Source: Mycobacterium sp. OTB74 (GTDB lineage: Bacteria; Actinomycetota; Actinomycetes; Mycobacteriales; Mycobacteriaceae). Taken from it: 64,000 nt of DNA. The notes beneath the pieces are model-generated. The model was not told where the DNA came from, made no database searches, and saw nothing but the letters and a program-made list of their open reading frames with translations. This document shows positions 53,447 through 64,000 of this stretch, piece after piece. The first letter of the stretch is position 1, and each line of letters begins with the position of its first letter. The position numbers and the translations under genes are program-made. Location of the stretch: contig NZ_JARXVD010000002.1 in the NCBI RefSeq assembly GCF_029892685.1, positions 62,001 to 126,000 on the forward strand, in the 5' to 3' direction.

Positions 53447-54421
53447 ATGAAAGCGGCGGTCGTTCAGGAATGGGGCCAGACCCCTACCTACACCGACTTT
53501 CCCGAACCAGAGCCCCACGGCGGCGCGGTGGTCGCCACCGTCGAGGCGTCCGCGCTGACCAATCTCAGCCGGATGGTCATCATGGGAAAGCACTACAGCA
53601 GCAAGGAAATTCAGCTTCCTGCCATCGCAGGAGTGGACGGTGTGGCCCGGCTCGACGACGGTAGTCGGGTCTACACAGGGTCACTGGCACCACACGGGCT
53701 GATGGCCGAACGCACCCTGGTGTACCCGGCCGCCGGCGTACCGGTGCCCGAGCACGTCGACTCGGTGACCGCGGCCGCGGTGCCCAATCCCGGCATCTCA
53801 GCCTGGATGACACTGGACTACGCCGCTGCCACCAAGCCCGGCGATCACGTCCTGGTGCTCGGTGCCACGGGAGTCACCGGATCCGTAGCCGTCCAGCTGG
53901 CCAAGTCGGTGTTCGGGGCGGGCCGGGTGGTAGTGGCGGGCCGCAACCCCTCACGTCTCGACTGGCTGCGCAGCGTCGGAGCCGACGACGTCATTCGGCT
54001 CGGTACGGACGACCTGACCGAATCCGTTGTCGCACAACACTCCAACCGTCCGTTCGACGCCGTCATCGACTACCTGTGGGGTTCACCGGCCCAGCAGGTC
54101 CTTGCCGCGCTGGCCGCTGCCCACTCGTCAACGCATTTCCACGCCACACGTTTCATCCAGGTTGGCGCCATGACCGGCGAAACCATCAGCGTCGACGCAT
54201 CGACTCTGCGCAGCACCGGAATCACCTTGCAGGGCTTGGGCATTGGCAGCGTTCCACCTGAGGCCATGACACGGGCGCGCACCGACGGTCTGCCCCAGAT
54301 GTTCGACATGCTCGATGCCGGAGAATTGCAGATAACCACTGTCGCGCGGCCCTTGGCACAAATCGAAAATGTTTGGGCCACAACCGAACCGTCAGGCACC
54401 CGGGTGGTCATCACGCCTTAG
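53447..54421 (+). CDS. Zinc-type alcohol dehydrogenase / quinone oxidoreductase-like protein
   Basis: A 324-residue MDR-superfamily reductase. GroES-like N half, then the NAD(P)-binding motif LVLGATGVTGSVAVQLAK (GATGVTGS) near residue 140 and DAVIDYLWGSPAQQVLAAL. It lacks the zinc-ligand cysteines of true alcohol dehydrogenases, so it is closer to quinone oxidoreductases. It starts 6 bases after phoU, so it is probably co-transcribed, although no phosphate role is apparent. Confidence 0.85.
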   Translation: MKAAVVQEWGQTPTYTDFPEPEPHGGAVVATVEASALTNLSRMVIMGKHYSSKEIQLPAIAGVDGVARLDDGSRVYTGSLAPHGLMAERTLVYPAAGVPVPEHVDSVTAAAVPNPGISAWMTLDYAAATKPGDHVLVLGATGVTGSVAVQLAKSVFGAGRVVVAGRNPSRLDWLRSVGADDVIRLGTDDLTESVVAQHSNRPFDAVIDYLWGSPAQQVLAALAAAHSSTHFHATRFIQVGAMTGETISVDASTLRSTGITLQGLGIGSVPPEAMTRARTDGLPQMFDMLDAGELQITTVARPLAQIENVWATTEPSGTRVVITP

Positions 54422-54468
54422 GGCGCATGCCGCGAGCTGGTACACGTCGGATTGTTTGTCGCGGTCGT

Positions 54469-55203
54469 TCAGGCGCAGATTGACGGCGCCAGCCGGTATC
54501 CGACCCCCCGAATGGTGCGGATGAACTCGCCGTGTTCGGGGTCGTTGCCGAGCTTGCTGCGCAGTCGTTTGACGTGCACTGCCACGGTGTTGGTGTCCGA
54601 CGGGCGGCCCCATACCGCGCGGCTGATCTCTTCGCTGCTGGCGACTTTGCCGCGTTGCTCGATGAGAAAAACCAGGAGTTCCAATTCCCGCTGGGTCAGC
54701 TGCACTTCACGGCCCCGGACCTGTGTTTCATAGCGGTATAGATCGACGTGGATCGGTCCAGCGACCAACATTCTGGGCTCGGACACGCCGGCGAGGGCGA
54801 ACCGGGCAATGGTGGCGATGTCGTACGGGCGGGCGATAACGGCGGAAGCCCCGGCTGCCAGCACCGGTCGGGTCAGATCATCTTCGCCAGGTGCGGCACC
54901 GACCAGGATCGGCAGATCCGATAACGCCCGCACTGCCGCGGTGATGCTGGCCGCATCGACGGTCGATGTTCTGACCGCGATCACCAGGACGTCGGGAACC
55001 TCGGCGCCGACAGTCAGCAGGGTATCGGCTCCGTTGCGGCACCAGGTGGTGCCGATGCCTGCGCGGGCGGCGTCAGCGATCAGGTCGTCGGCGATGGCTG
55101 GGTCCGTTTCGGAGAGCACGAGACTGCCGCGCGAGGCACCCAACGCTGCGCGGTGAGTGCCTGCCCCCTTTTGCGCACCCGCTGGCCGCTCCTCGATGGT
55201 CAA
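54469..55203 (-). CDS. Orphan winged-helix response-regulator-like protein lacking phospho-acceptor
   Basis: A 244-residue protein with a receiver-like N half (residues about 28-140) and an OmpR-type winged helix C half (about 150-240; QLTQRELELLVFLIEQRG...NTVAVHVKRLRSKLG...IRTIRGVGYRLAP). The strand that normally bears the acceptor Asp reads VLVIAVRTST, with Ala in its place, so activation by phosphorylation is unlikely. No histidine kinase gene is next to it. It is followed on the same strand by nothing, and faces pstB upstream, hinting at a phosphate or nitrogen link. Confidence 0.85.
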   Translation of the reverse strand: MTIEERPAGAQKGAGTHRAALGASRGSLVLSETDPAIADDLIADAARAGIGTTWCRNGADTLLTVGAEVPDVLVIAVRTSTVDAASITAAVRALSDLPILVGAAPGEDDLTRPVLAAGASAVIARPYDIATIARFALAGVSEPRMLVAGPIHVDLYRYETQVRGREVQLTQRELELLVFLIEQRGKVASSEEISRAVWGRPSDTNTVAVHVKRLRSKLGNDPEHGEFIRTIRGVGYRLAPSICA

Positions 55204-55272
55204 CTCCTGCTGCCCATCCTTTCGTGCCGTTCGTGCGGCCGATCCGCCCCCGACCGACCGCCGCCGGTGCGG

Positions 55273-56049
55273 CTATCCGAACCGGCCCGAAATGTAGTCC
55301 TCTGTCGCCTTCTTGCCCGGATTGGAGAACATCTTCTCGGTGTCGTCGATCTCGATCAACCGACCCGGCTTACCGGTGGCCTCCAAGTTGAAGAACGCGG
55401 TCTGATCGCTGACCCGCGCGGCCTGCTGCATGTTGTGGGTCACTATCACGATGGTGTAGTCCTGCTTGAGTTCGGCGACGAGGTCCTCGATGGCCAACGT
55501 CGAAATCGGATCCAGCGCCGAACACGGCTCGTCCATCAGCAGCACGTCGGGCTGTACTGCAATCGCGCGGGCGATACACAACCGCTGCTGCTGACCACCC
55601 GAGAGGCCCGACCCCGGCTTGTCCAGGCGGTCCTTGACCTCGTTCCAGAGGTTCGCGCCCTTGAGCGATCTCTCGGCGGTCTCGTCGAGGGACTTCTTAT
55701 TGCGCATGCCCTGCAGTTTCAGTCCGGCAACCACGTTGTCGCGAATCGACATGGTGGGGAACGGATTCGGCCGCTGGAAGACCATGCCGATGGTGCGACG
55801 TACACCTACCGGATCGATACCGGGGGCGTAGATGTCCTCGCCGTCGAGCAGAACTGAACCTTCCACCCGTGCCCCCGGGATGACCTCGTGCATGCGGTTC
55901 AGCGACCGCAGTACCGTGGACTTGCCACAGCCGGACGGGCCGATGAACGCGGTGACGCTCCGTGGCGGCACGGACAGCGAGACATCGGCGACGGCGTGAA
56001 AGGTGCCGTAGTAGATGTTGACGTCTTTGAGGTCGATACGTTTTGCCAT
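55273..56049 (-). CDS. pstB: Phosphate ABC transporter ATP-binding protein PstB (PhoT-like)
   Basis: A 258-residue ABC ATPase: Walker [10 protein letters not shown] (near residue 33), Q-loop FQRPNPFP, signature LSGGQQQRL, Walker [14 protein letters not shown] and switch THNMQQA. This is the PstB pattern, with the conserved YYG.F.A start and RPNPFP. It forms the high-affinity phosphate importer with PstA, PstC and PstS and lies downstream of them on the same strand. Confidence 0.96.
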   Translation of the reverse strand: MAKRIDLKDVNIYYGTFHAVADVSLSVPPRSVTAFIGPSGCGKSTVLRSLNRMHEVIPGARVEGSVLLDGEDIYAPGIDPVGVRRTIGMVFQRPNPFPTMSIRDNVVAGLKLQGMRNKKSLDETAERSLKGANLWNEVKDRLDKPGSGLSGGQQQRLCIARAIAVQPDVLLMDEPCSALDPISTLAIEDLVAELKQDYTIVIVTHNMQQAARVSDQTAFFNLEATGKPGRLIEIDDTEKMFSNPGKKATEDYISGRFG

Positions 56050-56068
56050 GACCAGGGTTCCTGTCGAA

Positions 56069-56971
56069 TCAGCGTTTACGGGTAAGCAGCCGGGTTGCCG
56101 CGGCGGCCGCCAGGATCAGGATGGCGACGACGATGATCAGTGTGAGCGCCGCGCCCCACACCCGCAGCTGACCGGCGGGCTGCGGGTTGATCAGCTCGGT
56201 GTAGATCAGCAGTGGGAGGGAGGCCATGTTGCCGTCGAACACATCGAAGTTGATCGAGCGGGCGTAACCGACCAGCACCAGCACGGGGGCTGTCTCGCCG
56301 ATGATGCGCGCGAGCGATAACAGAACGCCGGTGATGATGCCCGGCAGCGCCGTGGGTACCACGATGTGCACGATGGTCTTCCATTTGGGGATGCCGAGCG
56401 CATAGCTGGCTTCGCGCAGATCGTTGGGGACCAGCTTGAGCATCTCCTCAGTGGAGCGCACCACAACAGGCAGCATCAGCAGCACCAGCGCCAAGGACAC
56501 AGCGAAGGCGCTCTGGTGGAAGCCCAGGGTGGTGATCCACAGGCTGAAGATGAACAGCGCCGCCACGATCGAGGGCACGCCAGCCAGCACGTCCACCATG
56601 AACGTGGTGGTGCGGGCCAAGCGGCTTCCGCCGTACTCGACCAGGTACACCGCGGCCATCACTCCGAGCGGGATCGCCAGTACCGCAGCGATACTGGCTT
56701 GCACAACGGTGCCGTAAAGCGCGTGGTAAACGCCGCCGGCGAACTGTTCGGGCAGCACCCCTTGCAGTGACCGGGTCCACCAGTGCACGGTGATGATGGC
56801 GTGCCAGCCCCGCTCGATGACGATGTACAGCACCCACACCAGTGGGATCAGCGCGATCCCGAATGCGGCCGTGACCGCGGTGGTGGCGACAGCGTTCTTG
56901 ACCTTGCGGTTGGTGCTGGTCGGATAGAGCGTCGGGCCTTTGATCGGTTCCTGCAGTGTCGCGGTAGACAT
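56069..56971 (-). CDS. pstA: Phosphate ABC transporter permease PstA
   Basis: A 300-residue membrane permease with about six helices and the PstA family EAA-loop region (ELRE or [35 protein letters not shown]). It lies between pstC and pstB with 19 bases to pstB. It forms the channel with PstC. Confidence 0.95.
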   Translation of the reverse strand: MSTATLQEPIKGPTLYPTSTNRKVKNAVATTAVTAAFGIALIPLVWVLYIVIERGWHAIITVHWWTRSLQGVLPEQFAGGVYHALYGTVVQASIAAVLAIPLGVMAAVYLVEYGGSRLARTTTFMVDVLAGVPSIVAALFIFSLWITTLGFHQSAFAVSLALVLLMLPVVVRSTEEMLKLVPNDLREASYALGIPKWKTIVHIVVPTALPGIITGVLLSLARIIGETAPVLVLVGYARSINFDVFDGNMASLPLLIYTELINPQPAGQLRVWGAALTLIIVVAILILAAAAATRLLTRKR

Positions 56972-56973
56972 TC

Positions 56974-58023
56974 TCAGTTCACTTTCGATCCGGCGATGGC
57001 CCGGGCGGTGGCATTGACTGCGAACGTCAGCGCAAACAGCACGAAACCGGCCGCGATGTAGGCCCCGGTGGGCAGCGGGGCGCTGAATTCGGCTGCCGCC
57101 GAGGCGATCTTGGACGCGAATGTGTATCCGCCGTCGAACAGCGACCAGTGCCCGGCTTTGGCTGCCGACCGCAGAATGATCAACACCGCGACGGTTTCAC
57201 CAAGAGCGCGGCCCAACCCCAGCATGGCCGCGGCGATCACACCGCTGCGGCCGAACGGCAGCACCGTCAGGCGCACTACTTCCCATTTGGTGGCGCCCAG
57301 GGCTTGCGCGGCCTCGATGTGCGGGATTGGGGTCTGGCGGAACACTTCCCGGCTTACCGAGGTGATGATCGGCAGGATCATCACCGCAAGGACGATGCCG
57401 GCGGTGAAGATCGTGCCGCCACCTGCCAGCGACACGTTGCCCTGTTTGAACAGGAACAACCAGTCCAGGTTGCGATTGAGGAACGCCGCCACCGGCTTGA
57501 TCTGTGGCGCCAGCACGAAGATGCCCCACAGCCCGAAAATGATGGAGGGCACCGCGGCCAGCAGGTCGACGACGATAGCGAACGGCCGCGACAGCCGCGC
57601 CGGGGCGTAATGCGTCAAGAACAGGGCGATTCCGATCGCCACCGGCACCGCCAGGGACAAGGCAAACGCCGAACTCAGCACGGTAACCATGAACAGGTCG
57701 GCGATACCGAACGCCAAGTGCTCGCTGTCCGAGGTGAGGAACCGACTGCTGGTGAAGAAGTTGTCGTGGTTGGCCATCAACGATGGCACCGCCTGAACCA
57801 AGAGGAAGATGGCGATTAGCGCAATGGCGATGACGATGGTGGAACCGGCAGCCACCGCGACCGCTTTGAACAACCTGTCACCAAGATGTCCGGTGCCGCG
57901 ACCGGTCGCTGACCTCATGGGAGATTCCGACGCATCAGGCATCGGTGAAGCTTCCCGCTTCGCGGGTGCCGCCCCTGAGGACGGCACCCGCTGGGATCCC
58001 GAGATATCGGGCTGCAGTGCCAT
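56974..58023 (-). CDS. pstC: Phosphate ABC transporter permease PstC
   Basis: A 349-residue permease with a charged N-terminal tail of about 60 residues, then about six helices and the inner-loop motif [26 protein letters not shown]. It precedes pstA by two bases and follows pstS by 11 bases, so pstS-pstC-pstA-pstB form one operon. Confidence 0.95.
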   Translation of the reverse strand: MALQPDISGSQRVPSSGAAPAKREASPMPDASESPMRSATGRGTGHLGDRLFKAVAVAAGSTIVIAIALIAIFLLVQAVPSLMANHDNFFTSSRFLTSDSEHLAFGIADLFMVTVLSSAFALSLAVPVAIGIALFLTHYAPARLSRPFAIVVDLLAAVPSIIFGLWGIFVLAPQIKPVAAFLNRNLDWLFLFKQGNVSLAGGGTIFTAGIVLAVMILPIITSVSREVFRQTPIPHIEAAQALGATKWEVVRLTVLPFGRSGVIAAAMLGLGRALGETVAVLIILRSAAKAGHWSLFDGGYTFASKIASAAAEFSAPLPTGAYIAAGFVLFALTFAVNATARAIAGSKVN

Positions 58024-58034
58024 GTGAACTCAAA

Positions 58035-59168
58035 TCAAGAGATGGCGTTGATCGCCGTGGACAGTTTCGCCTGGAACTCAGCAGGCAACGGAATGTAGCC
58101 ATTGTCGCTCAATCCGGTCTGGCCCGCACCGATTGTCGACGTCAGGAATGCCCTGACAGCCTTGCTGGTGTCGCCATCAGCGTACTTCGAGCACACGATC
58201 TGGTAGGTGGCCAGCACGATCGGGTAGGAACCGGCCTGCGTGGGCTTGTAGAACGTGGCGGTGTCGAGCACCAGGTCGTTGCCCTGGCCCTTGACCTTGG
58301 CCCCGGCGATGGTCTTGCCCACCGACTCGGTGCTGATGTCGACCGCGTCCGGTCCGGCCGAGGTGATGATCTTGGCGGTGGCCAGGTTCTGCGCCCTGGC
58401 GAACGACCACTCGTTGTAGGTGATCGAACCCGGAGTGCCCTTGATCGCCGCGGAGGTGCCCTCGTTGCCCTTGGCGCCTTCACCGATACCGCCGGCGAAC
58501 GCCTTGCCCGCGCCCTTGCCCCAGGCTCCGTCTGACGCCGCGTCCAGGTACTTCTGGAAGTTGTCGGTGGTGCCGGACTCGTCACTGCGGAAGACGACGT
58601 GGATCGGGTCGGCCGGCAGGGTCACACCCTTGTTCAGTGCCGCGATGGCCGGGTCGTTCCAGGTCTTGATGGTGCCGTTGAAGATCTTCGCCGCGGTCGG
58701 ACCGTCGAGCGCCAACGAGCTGACGCCGGGCACGTTGTAGGTGACGGCGATCGGGCCGAACACCACCGGCAGGTTCCACGCGTCCGAGCCGCAGCGGGCC
58801 TTGGCCTTGTCGTACTCGCCCTTCTTGGCGTTCAGCGGCGAGTCCGAACCACCGAAATCGGTCTGGTTGCCGACGAATTCACTGACACCGGCACCCGAGC
58901 CATTGGACGTGTAGTTCAGGGTGTAGCCCGGGCAAGCCTGCTCGTAGGCGTTGATGAACCGGGTCATCGCGTTGGACTGAGCGGTCGAACCGCTGGCCTT
59001 GAGCGTCTTCTTGCCACCACATTCGACCTTGGACGTCGAACCGCCGGCCGCGGCGTTGGCTCCGCCCGATGAGGCGTTGTTGTTGTTGTTGTCGCTGCCG
59101 CAGCCCGACAACGCCACCGCACCGGCAGCCAGCAAGCTCACGGAAACGGCCAATCGATTGAGCTTCAC
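58035..59168 (-). CDS. pstS: Phosphate-binding lipoprotein PstS
   Basis: A 377-residue substrate-binding lipoprotein with lipobox LSGC (Cys23) and an Asn/Ser/Gly-rich linker. The binding domain shows the phosphate-binding GSTAQSNAM region, [20 protein letters not shown] and [11 protein letters not shown], which hold phosphate by main-chain and serine contacts in PstS. It is first in the operon, preceded by a Pho box. Confidence 0.95.
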   Translation of the reverse strand: MKLNRLAVSVSLLAAGAVALSGCGSDNNNNNASSGGANAAAGGSTSKVECGGKKTLKASGSTAQSNAMTRFINAYEQACPGYTLNYTSNGSGAGVSEFVGNQTDFGGSDSPLNAKKGEYDKAKARCGSDAWNLPVVFGPIAVTYNVPGVSSLALDGPTAAKIFNGTIKTWNDPAIAALNKGVTLPADPIHVVFRSDESGTTDNFQKYLDAASDGAWGKGAGKAFAGGIGEGAKGNEGTSAAIKGTPGSITYNEWSFARAQNLATAKIITSAGPDAVDISTESVGKTIAGAKVKGQGNDLVLDTATFYKPTQAGSYPIVLATYQIVCSKYADGDTSKAVRAFLTSTIGAGQTGLSDNGYIPLPAEFQAKLSTAINAIS

Positions 59169-59293
59169 AGAACTCCCTCACAGAGTTGGGGTGACGACCG
59201 CTTCGTCTGCGTCACCGGTTTAGGCCGAGCACGAAACAGACGCTCCGCTGGGCGGATCGGTCTCCGTCCGGCACCAAAACGTAGGCAACCACT

Positions 59294-59332
59294 GTGAACG
59301 TCCACCGCTATCACCATGAACGGAAGATGAAC
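59294..59332 (-). promoter_or_regulatory. Pho box upstream of pstS (RegX3-type direct repeats)
   Basis: On the plus strand ATGAAC occurs at 59316-59321 and 59327-59332, 11 bases apart, with a related GTGAAC at 59294-59299, 22 bases further (two turns). On the transcribed strand this is GTTCAT/GTTCAC. Phased 11-base repeats of this kind match the RegX3/PHO-box pattern. The site is about 130 bases upstream of pstS. Confidence 0.68.
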
Positions 59333-59428
59333 CAAACTGGGAGCGCCCTGTCATCGGCACCGCACCCACTGTTTTGACGAACACCTCGATGGCGTCAGGC
59401 AGACCTGTGCACTGCCCTAAATTGTCCG

Positions 59429-61074
<1,646 letters not shown>

Positions 61075-61276
61075 CGGTCCTCCAGTACGCCCGAGAGCTG
61101 TTGCAGTTCCCCGCCACGACCGCGTTGTCGCGGCTTCGGTGTCCCGATCAGCGCCGGAGATTCATGTCTTGCACGTGGCCGTTGCCGACCAAGATGACCT
61201 AACGATAGCGTGCCACCTGCGATTTAGCGGCGCAGAACCGCGACGCTGACCCTTGCAGCCCCGAGGCGAGGACCGC

Positions 61277-62092
61277 GTGGTCCAGAATGTCCGGATGCGC
61301 AAGGTGCTGGTCCGGCTTCTCGTCTCGCTATCTGCGCTGCTGTTACTGGCTGTGGGCACCGACTTCGGTTTCGCCATCTTCGCCGAGTACCGGATGGCCC
61401 GGAGCGTCCGTACTGCGGCACACCTTCAGTTCGATCCGTGGGTCGCGATCATCAGTTTCCCGTTCATCCCGCAGGCATTGCACCAGACCTACCGTCAGGT
61501 GGAGATCAAAGCCGGCGGCGTCACTCACCCCGTGGTCGGCAAGGCGTCGCTGGAGTCCACGCTGTACGACATGACCGCCACCCCGGCGTCCTGGCTCATC
61601 GGCCCCGACGCCACCCTGTCGGCCGCGAAAGTGGAGAGTCGGATCATCGTCGACTCCACCCACATCGGACGTTTCATGGGCATCAACGATCTGTTGGTGG
61701 AGGCGCCCACCAAGGACACCAACAATGCCACCGGCGGCACCACCGAATCCGGCATCTCCGAGAGCCACGGACTGGTGTTCACCGGAACTCCGCCCACCCC
61801 CGGCTCCGACAAGCGGGTCAGCGTCTCCGTCGATCTGTCCATCACCGGCGCCGACCACACCAACCTGGTGATGACAGCGACCGAGGTGCTGACCGGTCCG
61901 GGCACCGCCGACCAACCTGTGCCCGACGACCAGAAGGCCGCTGTCCTGCGCGCCTTCAGCATTACCATGCCGGGCATGAAGCTGCCGTTCGGACTGGCGC
62001 CCACCAGTGAGGGAGCCCGAGGTTCGGACGTCATCATCGAGGGCGTCGCCACGGGAGTAACCGTGCCACTCGATGGGTTCAGACAGTCATGA
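61277..62092 (+). CDS. DUF2993 membrane-anchored protein (Rv0817c-like)
   Basis: A 271-residue protein with one N-terminal transmembrane helix (residues about 7-30) and an exported DUF2993 beta-sandwich-like domain with repeated strands (DNAT.G..ESGISESHGL). GTG 61277 is preferred over TTG 61253 because of GCGAGGA upstream and family length. Its stop overlaps the start of the thioredoxin-like gene by four bases. Function unknown; conserved with thiol genes. Confidence 0.87.
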   Translation: MVQNVRMRKVLVRLLVSLSALLLLAVGTDFGFAIFAEYRMARSVRTAAHLQFDPWVAIISFPFIPQALHQTYRQVEIKAGGVTHPVVGKASLESTLYDMTATPASWLIGPDATLSAAKVESRIIVDSTHIGRFMGINDLLVEAPTKDTNNATGGTTESGISESHGLVFTGTPPTPGSDKRVSVSVDLSITGADHTNLVMTATEVLTGPGTADQPVPDDQKAAVLRAFSITMPGMKLPFGLAPTSEGARGSDVIIEGVATGVTVPLDGFRQS

Positions 62093-62517
62093 GTTCCACT
62101 GTTGTTCTGGTGCTGACGGTCCTGGTGGCGGCCTTCGGCGTCGCGTATGTGATCGGCCGCCTGCTGACCCTGCGGGCCGGGTTGGTCCGGGAGGTCCAGC
62201 CGGCCGAATCGGACGCCGAAATCGACCATTCTGATCTGGGCCTGTCCACCACCGGCCCGACTGTGGTGCATTTCAGCGCAACCTGGTGCGGACCGTGCGT
62301 GGCGGTGCGCCGAGTGGTCGACCAAGTGTGTGACGAACTCGGGGTGGCCCACGTCGAGATCGACATGGACGCCAATCCTGTTGCGGCACGACGGCTGTCG
62401 GTGCTGTCCCTGCCGACGACATTCGCCTTCGACGCCGACGGCCGACAGCGGTACCGCACCGCAGGCGTGCCCAAGGCCGCTGATCTGCGGTCGGCCTTGC
62501 AGCCGCTGTTGGCTTGA
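62089..62517 (+). CDS. Thioredoxin-fold protein (Rv0816c/ThiX-like)
   Basis: A 142-residue thioredoxin-fold protein with an N-terminal hydrophobic segment (residues about 3-30) and the redox motif WCGPC near residues 66-70 (FSATWCGPC), followed by the cis-Pro region SLPTTFAFDADG. It probably sits at the membrane and reduces disulfides or delivers electrons. It is coupled to the DUF2993 gene and followed by the cysteine-leader operon. Confidence 0.9.
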   Translation: MSSTVVLVLTVLVAAFGVAYVIGRLLTLRAGLVREVQPAESDAEIDHSDLGLSTTGPTVVHFSATWCGPCVAVRRVVDQVCDELGVAHVEIDMDANPVAARRLSVLSLPTTFAFDADGRQRYRTAGVPKAADLRSALQPLLA

Positions 62518-62533
62518 TCACTGTGTCTTTAGG

Positions 62534-62546
62534 TAAGCTCTCTGCC
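62534..62546 (+). promoter_or_regulatory. Promoter -10 for leaderless poly-Cys leader
   Basis: TAAGCT at 62534-62539 lies seven bases before the GTG of the short ORF, so transcription should start at or next to the start codon (62546-62547). This is the spacing of leaderless mycobacterial mRNAs. Confidence 0.65.
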
Positions 62547-62639
62547 GTGTCGACCCGCCTCGAGCTCCGGCTCACCCACCGCCGCGCAGTAGATCTGTGC
62601 CGCATTGCGGGTTGTTGCTGTTGTTGTTGCAGCCGCTGA
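62547..62639 (+). CDS. Poly-cysteine leader peptide (30 codons)
   Basis: A short ORF: GTG, 30 codons, TGA. Codons 23-28 (62613-62630) are six cysteines in a row (TGT and TGC) and codon 18 is a seventh; Cys is otherwise rare in this genome. The start coincides with the predicted transcription start, so it is leaderless. It lies 83 bases upstream of DUF4395 and the sulfurtransferase. Such poly-Cys leaderless ORFs are known in mycobacteria to attenuate sulfur genes in response to cysteine. Translation stalling on scarce Cys-tRNA is the expected mechanism. Confidence 0.86.
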   Translation: MSTRLELRLTHRRAVDLCRIAGCCCCCCSR

Positions 62640-62722
62640 GCAGCCGCGCCGTAGTTTTGCGCCGCGCTCCCAGCTGGCCCCTGTGGCACGCCCACACACC
62701 TTCCAACAACAGGAGCACTTCC

Positions 62723-63205
62723 ATGTCGAACAATTCCCCCGCAGGCCAGCCCCAGCAGGTTGACGTGCGCGGTCCGCGTTCCGCCGCCTGGGTGACCACC
62801 GCCGTGCTGGTCGTAGCACTGCTGGTGTCAGCCGCCAGTCCGGCCGCAGCCGCCGTCGTGCTCGGCCTCCAGGCCGTGGTGTTCGCCGTCGGCGCCATAG
62901 GCGGGCCTCGCAAGCACCCGTACGGCCGCATCTTCGCCACGCTTGTTGCGCCCCGATTAGGCCCGGTGACCGAGAAAGAACCGATTCCGCCGCTGAAGTT
63001 CGCCCAGCTGGTCGGGTTGCTGTTCGCGGTGGCCGGTGCGGTCGGTTTCGGCGCCGGCATCACTGCGCTGGGTCTGACCGCTACCGCGTTCGCCTTGATC
63101 GCGGCATTCCTCAACGCGGCCTTCGGCATCTGCCTGGGCTGCCAGATCTACCCGTTGGTGGCGCGGCTGCGCCGCTCGACCATCCCTACCGCCCAACCCA
63201 CCTGA
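62723..63205 (+). CDS. DUF4395 membrane protein
   Basis: A 160-residue membrane protein with about four helices (residues 22-47, 50-64, 93-112 and 116-140) and the DUF4395 pattern RKHPYGRIFATLVAPRLGP. A cysteine pair CLGCQIYP near residue 142 may be redox active. ATG 62723 has AGGAG upstream. It is the first gene after the poly-Cys leader and precedes the sulfurtransferase by 34 bases. Confidence 0.88.
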   Translation: MSNNSPAGQPQQVDVRGPRSAAWVTTAVLVVALLVSAASPAAAAVVLGLQAVVFAVGAIGGPRKHPYGRIFATLVAPRLGPVTEKEPIPPLKFAQLVGLLFAVAGAVGFGAGITALGLTATAFALIAAFLNAAFGICLGCQIYPLVARLRRSTIPTAQPT

Positions 63206-63239
63206 CCTCTGCATCTGAGCAACCGAAAGGAATTCGTAC

Positions 63240-64000
63240 ATGGCACGTTCTGACGTCCTGGTCTCGACCGAGTGGGCCGAGAACAACCTCAACACCGCCG
63301 GCGTGGTGTTCGTCGAGGTCGACGAGAACACCGCGGCCTACGACGACGAAGGTCACATCCCCGGCGCCGTCAAGCTCGACTGGCGCGACGATCTGCAGGA
63401 CGCCGTGAAGCGCGACTTCATCGACCAGCAGCAGTTCTCGAAGTTGTTGAGCGACAAGGGCATCAGCAACGACGACACCGTGATCCTGTACGGCGGCAAC
63501 AACAACTGGTTCGCGGCCTACGCGTACTGGTACTTCAAGCTGTACGGCCACGCTGACGTCAAGCTGCTCGACGGTGGCCGCAAGCGCTGGGAGCTCGATG
63601 ACCGTCCATTGGTCAAAGAAACGACCCCGCGCGCGGCCACTTCGTACACCGCCGCGCCGCTGGACAACAGCATCCGCGCCTTCCGGGACGACGTGATCGC
63701 CGCGATCAACAACAAGAACCTGGTCGACGTCCGGTCCCCCGACGAGTTCTCGGGCAAGATTCTGGCCCCTGCCCACCTGCCGCAGGAGCAGAGCCAGCGC
63801 CCCGGCCACGTCCCCGGCGCCATCAACGTGCCGTGGAGCAGGGCCGCCAACGACGACGGCACCTTCAAGTCCGACGAGGAGTTGGCCAAGCTGTACGCCG
63901 ACGCCGGCCTGGACGGCGAGAGAGAGACCATCGCCTACTGCCGGATCGGTGAGCGCTCGTCGCACACCTGGTTTGTTCTCCAGGAATTGCTCGGACACAA
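63240..64000 (+). CDS. cysA2: Thiosulfate sulfurtransferase (rhodanese), CysA-type, cut by window end
   Basis: Two rhodanese domains are visible in about 253 residues; the last part lies outside the window (family length about 277). The first domain keeps the fold but lacks the catalytic Cys; the second has the active-site loop CRIGERS (Cys near residue 234) and LVDVRSPDEFSGK. It matches Rv0815c (cysA2) almost throughout. It transfers sulfane sulfur, e.g. from thiosulfate to cyanide or acceptors, and is placed under the cysteine leader. Confidence 0.93.
   Translation, partial: MARSDVLVSTEWAENNLNTAGVVFVEVDENTAAYDDEGHIPGAVKLDWRDDLQDAVKRDFIDQQQFSKLLSDKGISNDDTVILYGGNNNWFAAYAYWYFKLYGHADVKLLDGGRKRWELDDRPLVKETTPRAATSYTAAPLDNSIRAFRDDVIAAINNKNLVDVRSPDEFSGKILAPAHLPQEQSQRPGHVPGAINVPWSRAANDDGTFKSDEELAKLYADAGLDGERETIAYCRIGERSSHTWFVLQELLGH

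Overview
This window is high-GC actinobacterial DNA from a Mycobacterium, most likely a fast-growing Mycolicibacterium-type species. The evidence is gene order matching the M. tuberculosis Rv0876c-to-Rv0815c stretch (read in the opposite direction), MspA-family porins, a 13E12-type DUF222/HNH gene, mycothiol synthase, the leaderless acyl-ACP desaturase region and a PGRS-like glycine-rich domain. Names and Rv correspondences come from recognising protein sequences by eye; no search was run.

Layout. 1-2.8 kb: end of an MFS transporter, a DUF2771 protein, then an inserted XRE regulator with an unknown small gene. 3.1-8.6 kb: cold-shock protein, YccF membrane protein, then the molybdopterin genes moaA-moaD, the resuscitation factor rpfA behind a CRP site and a c-di-AMP-type riboswitch, and the convergent moaC-mog-moaE cluster. 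8.7-12.7 kb: a helicase-partner protein and the XPB/Ercc3 helicase. 12.7-24.8 kb: an accessory block with a cupin, a LexA-box-controlled 13E12 HNH protein, an F420-type oxidoreductase, a lipoprotein/VWA pair, two PPOX-fold proteins, a TetR/FAD-monooxygenase pair with a clear operator, and a 1186-residue secreted repeat protein. 24.8-28.2 kb: fadA-fadB. 28.5-38.7 kb: two hydrolases, an FAD oxidoreductase with TetR, a DUF2834 protein, DapC, a GntR regulator, the CoA-transferase Far flanked by two SRPBCC proteins, a PknH-sensor-type lipoprotein and a small exported protein. 39-44 kb: envelope/secretion block with two tandem MspA-like porins, a coupled proline-rich exported protein and a PGRS-GH5 glycosidase. 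44.0-44.5 kb: tRNA-Phe, -Asp, -Glu (minus) and tRNA-Lys (plus).

44.6-64 kb: truncated haemoglobin, a Ser/Thr kinase, an MpaB-type oxygenase with divergent TetR, then a core block conserved with M. tuberculosis Rv0824c-Rv0815c: desA1, dusB, an LCP ligase, phoU(phoY2), a quinone-oxidoreductase-like protein, an orphan response-regulator-like protein, pstSCAB with a Pho box, mshD-glnR, a DUF2993 protein, a thioredoxin-like protein and, behind a poly-cysteine leader peptide, DUF4395 and a rhodanese sulfurtransferase cut by the window end.

Functional themes are cofactor synthesis (molybdopterin), dormancy/cell-wall remodelling (rpfA, LCP), phosphate uptake and sensing (pst/phoU), nitrogen control (glnR), thiol/sulfur metabolism (mshD, thioredoxin, sulfurtransferase under cysteine-leader control), lipid metabolism (fadAB, far, desA1) and outer-envelope proteins (porins, large secreted repeat proteins). 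The most distinctive signals are the poly-Cys leader, the LexA box on the start codon of the 13E12 gene, the dual-controlled rpfA leader, the approximately 18-repeat secreted propeller protein and the PGRS-glycosidase fusion.
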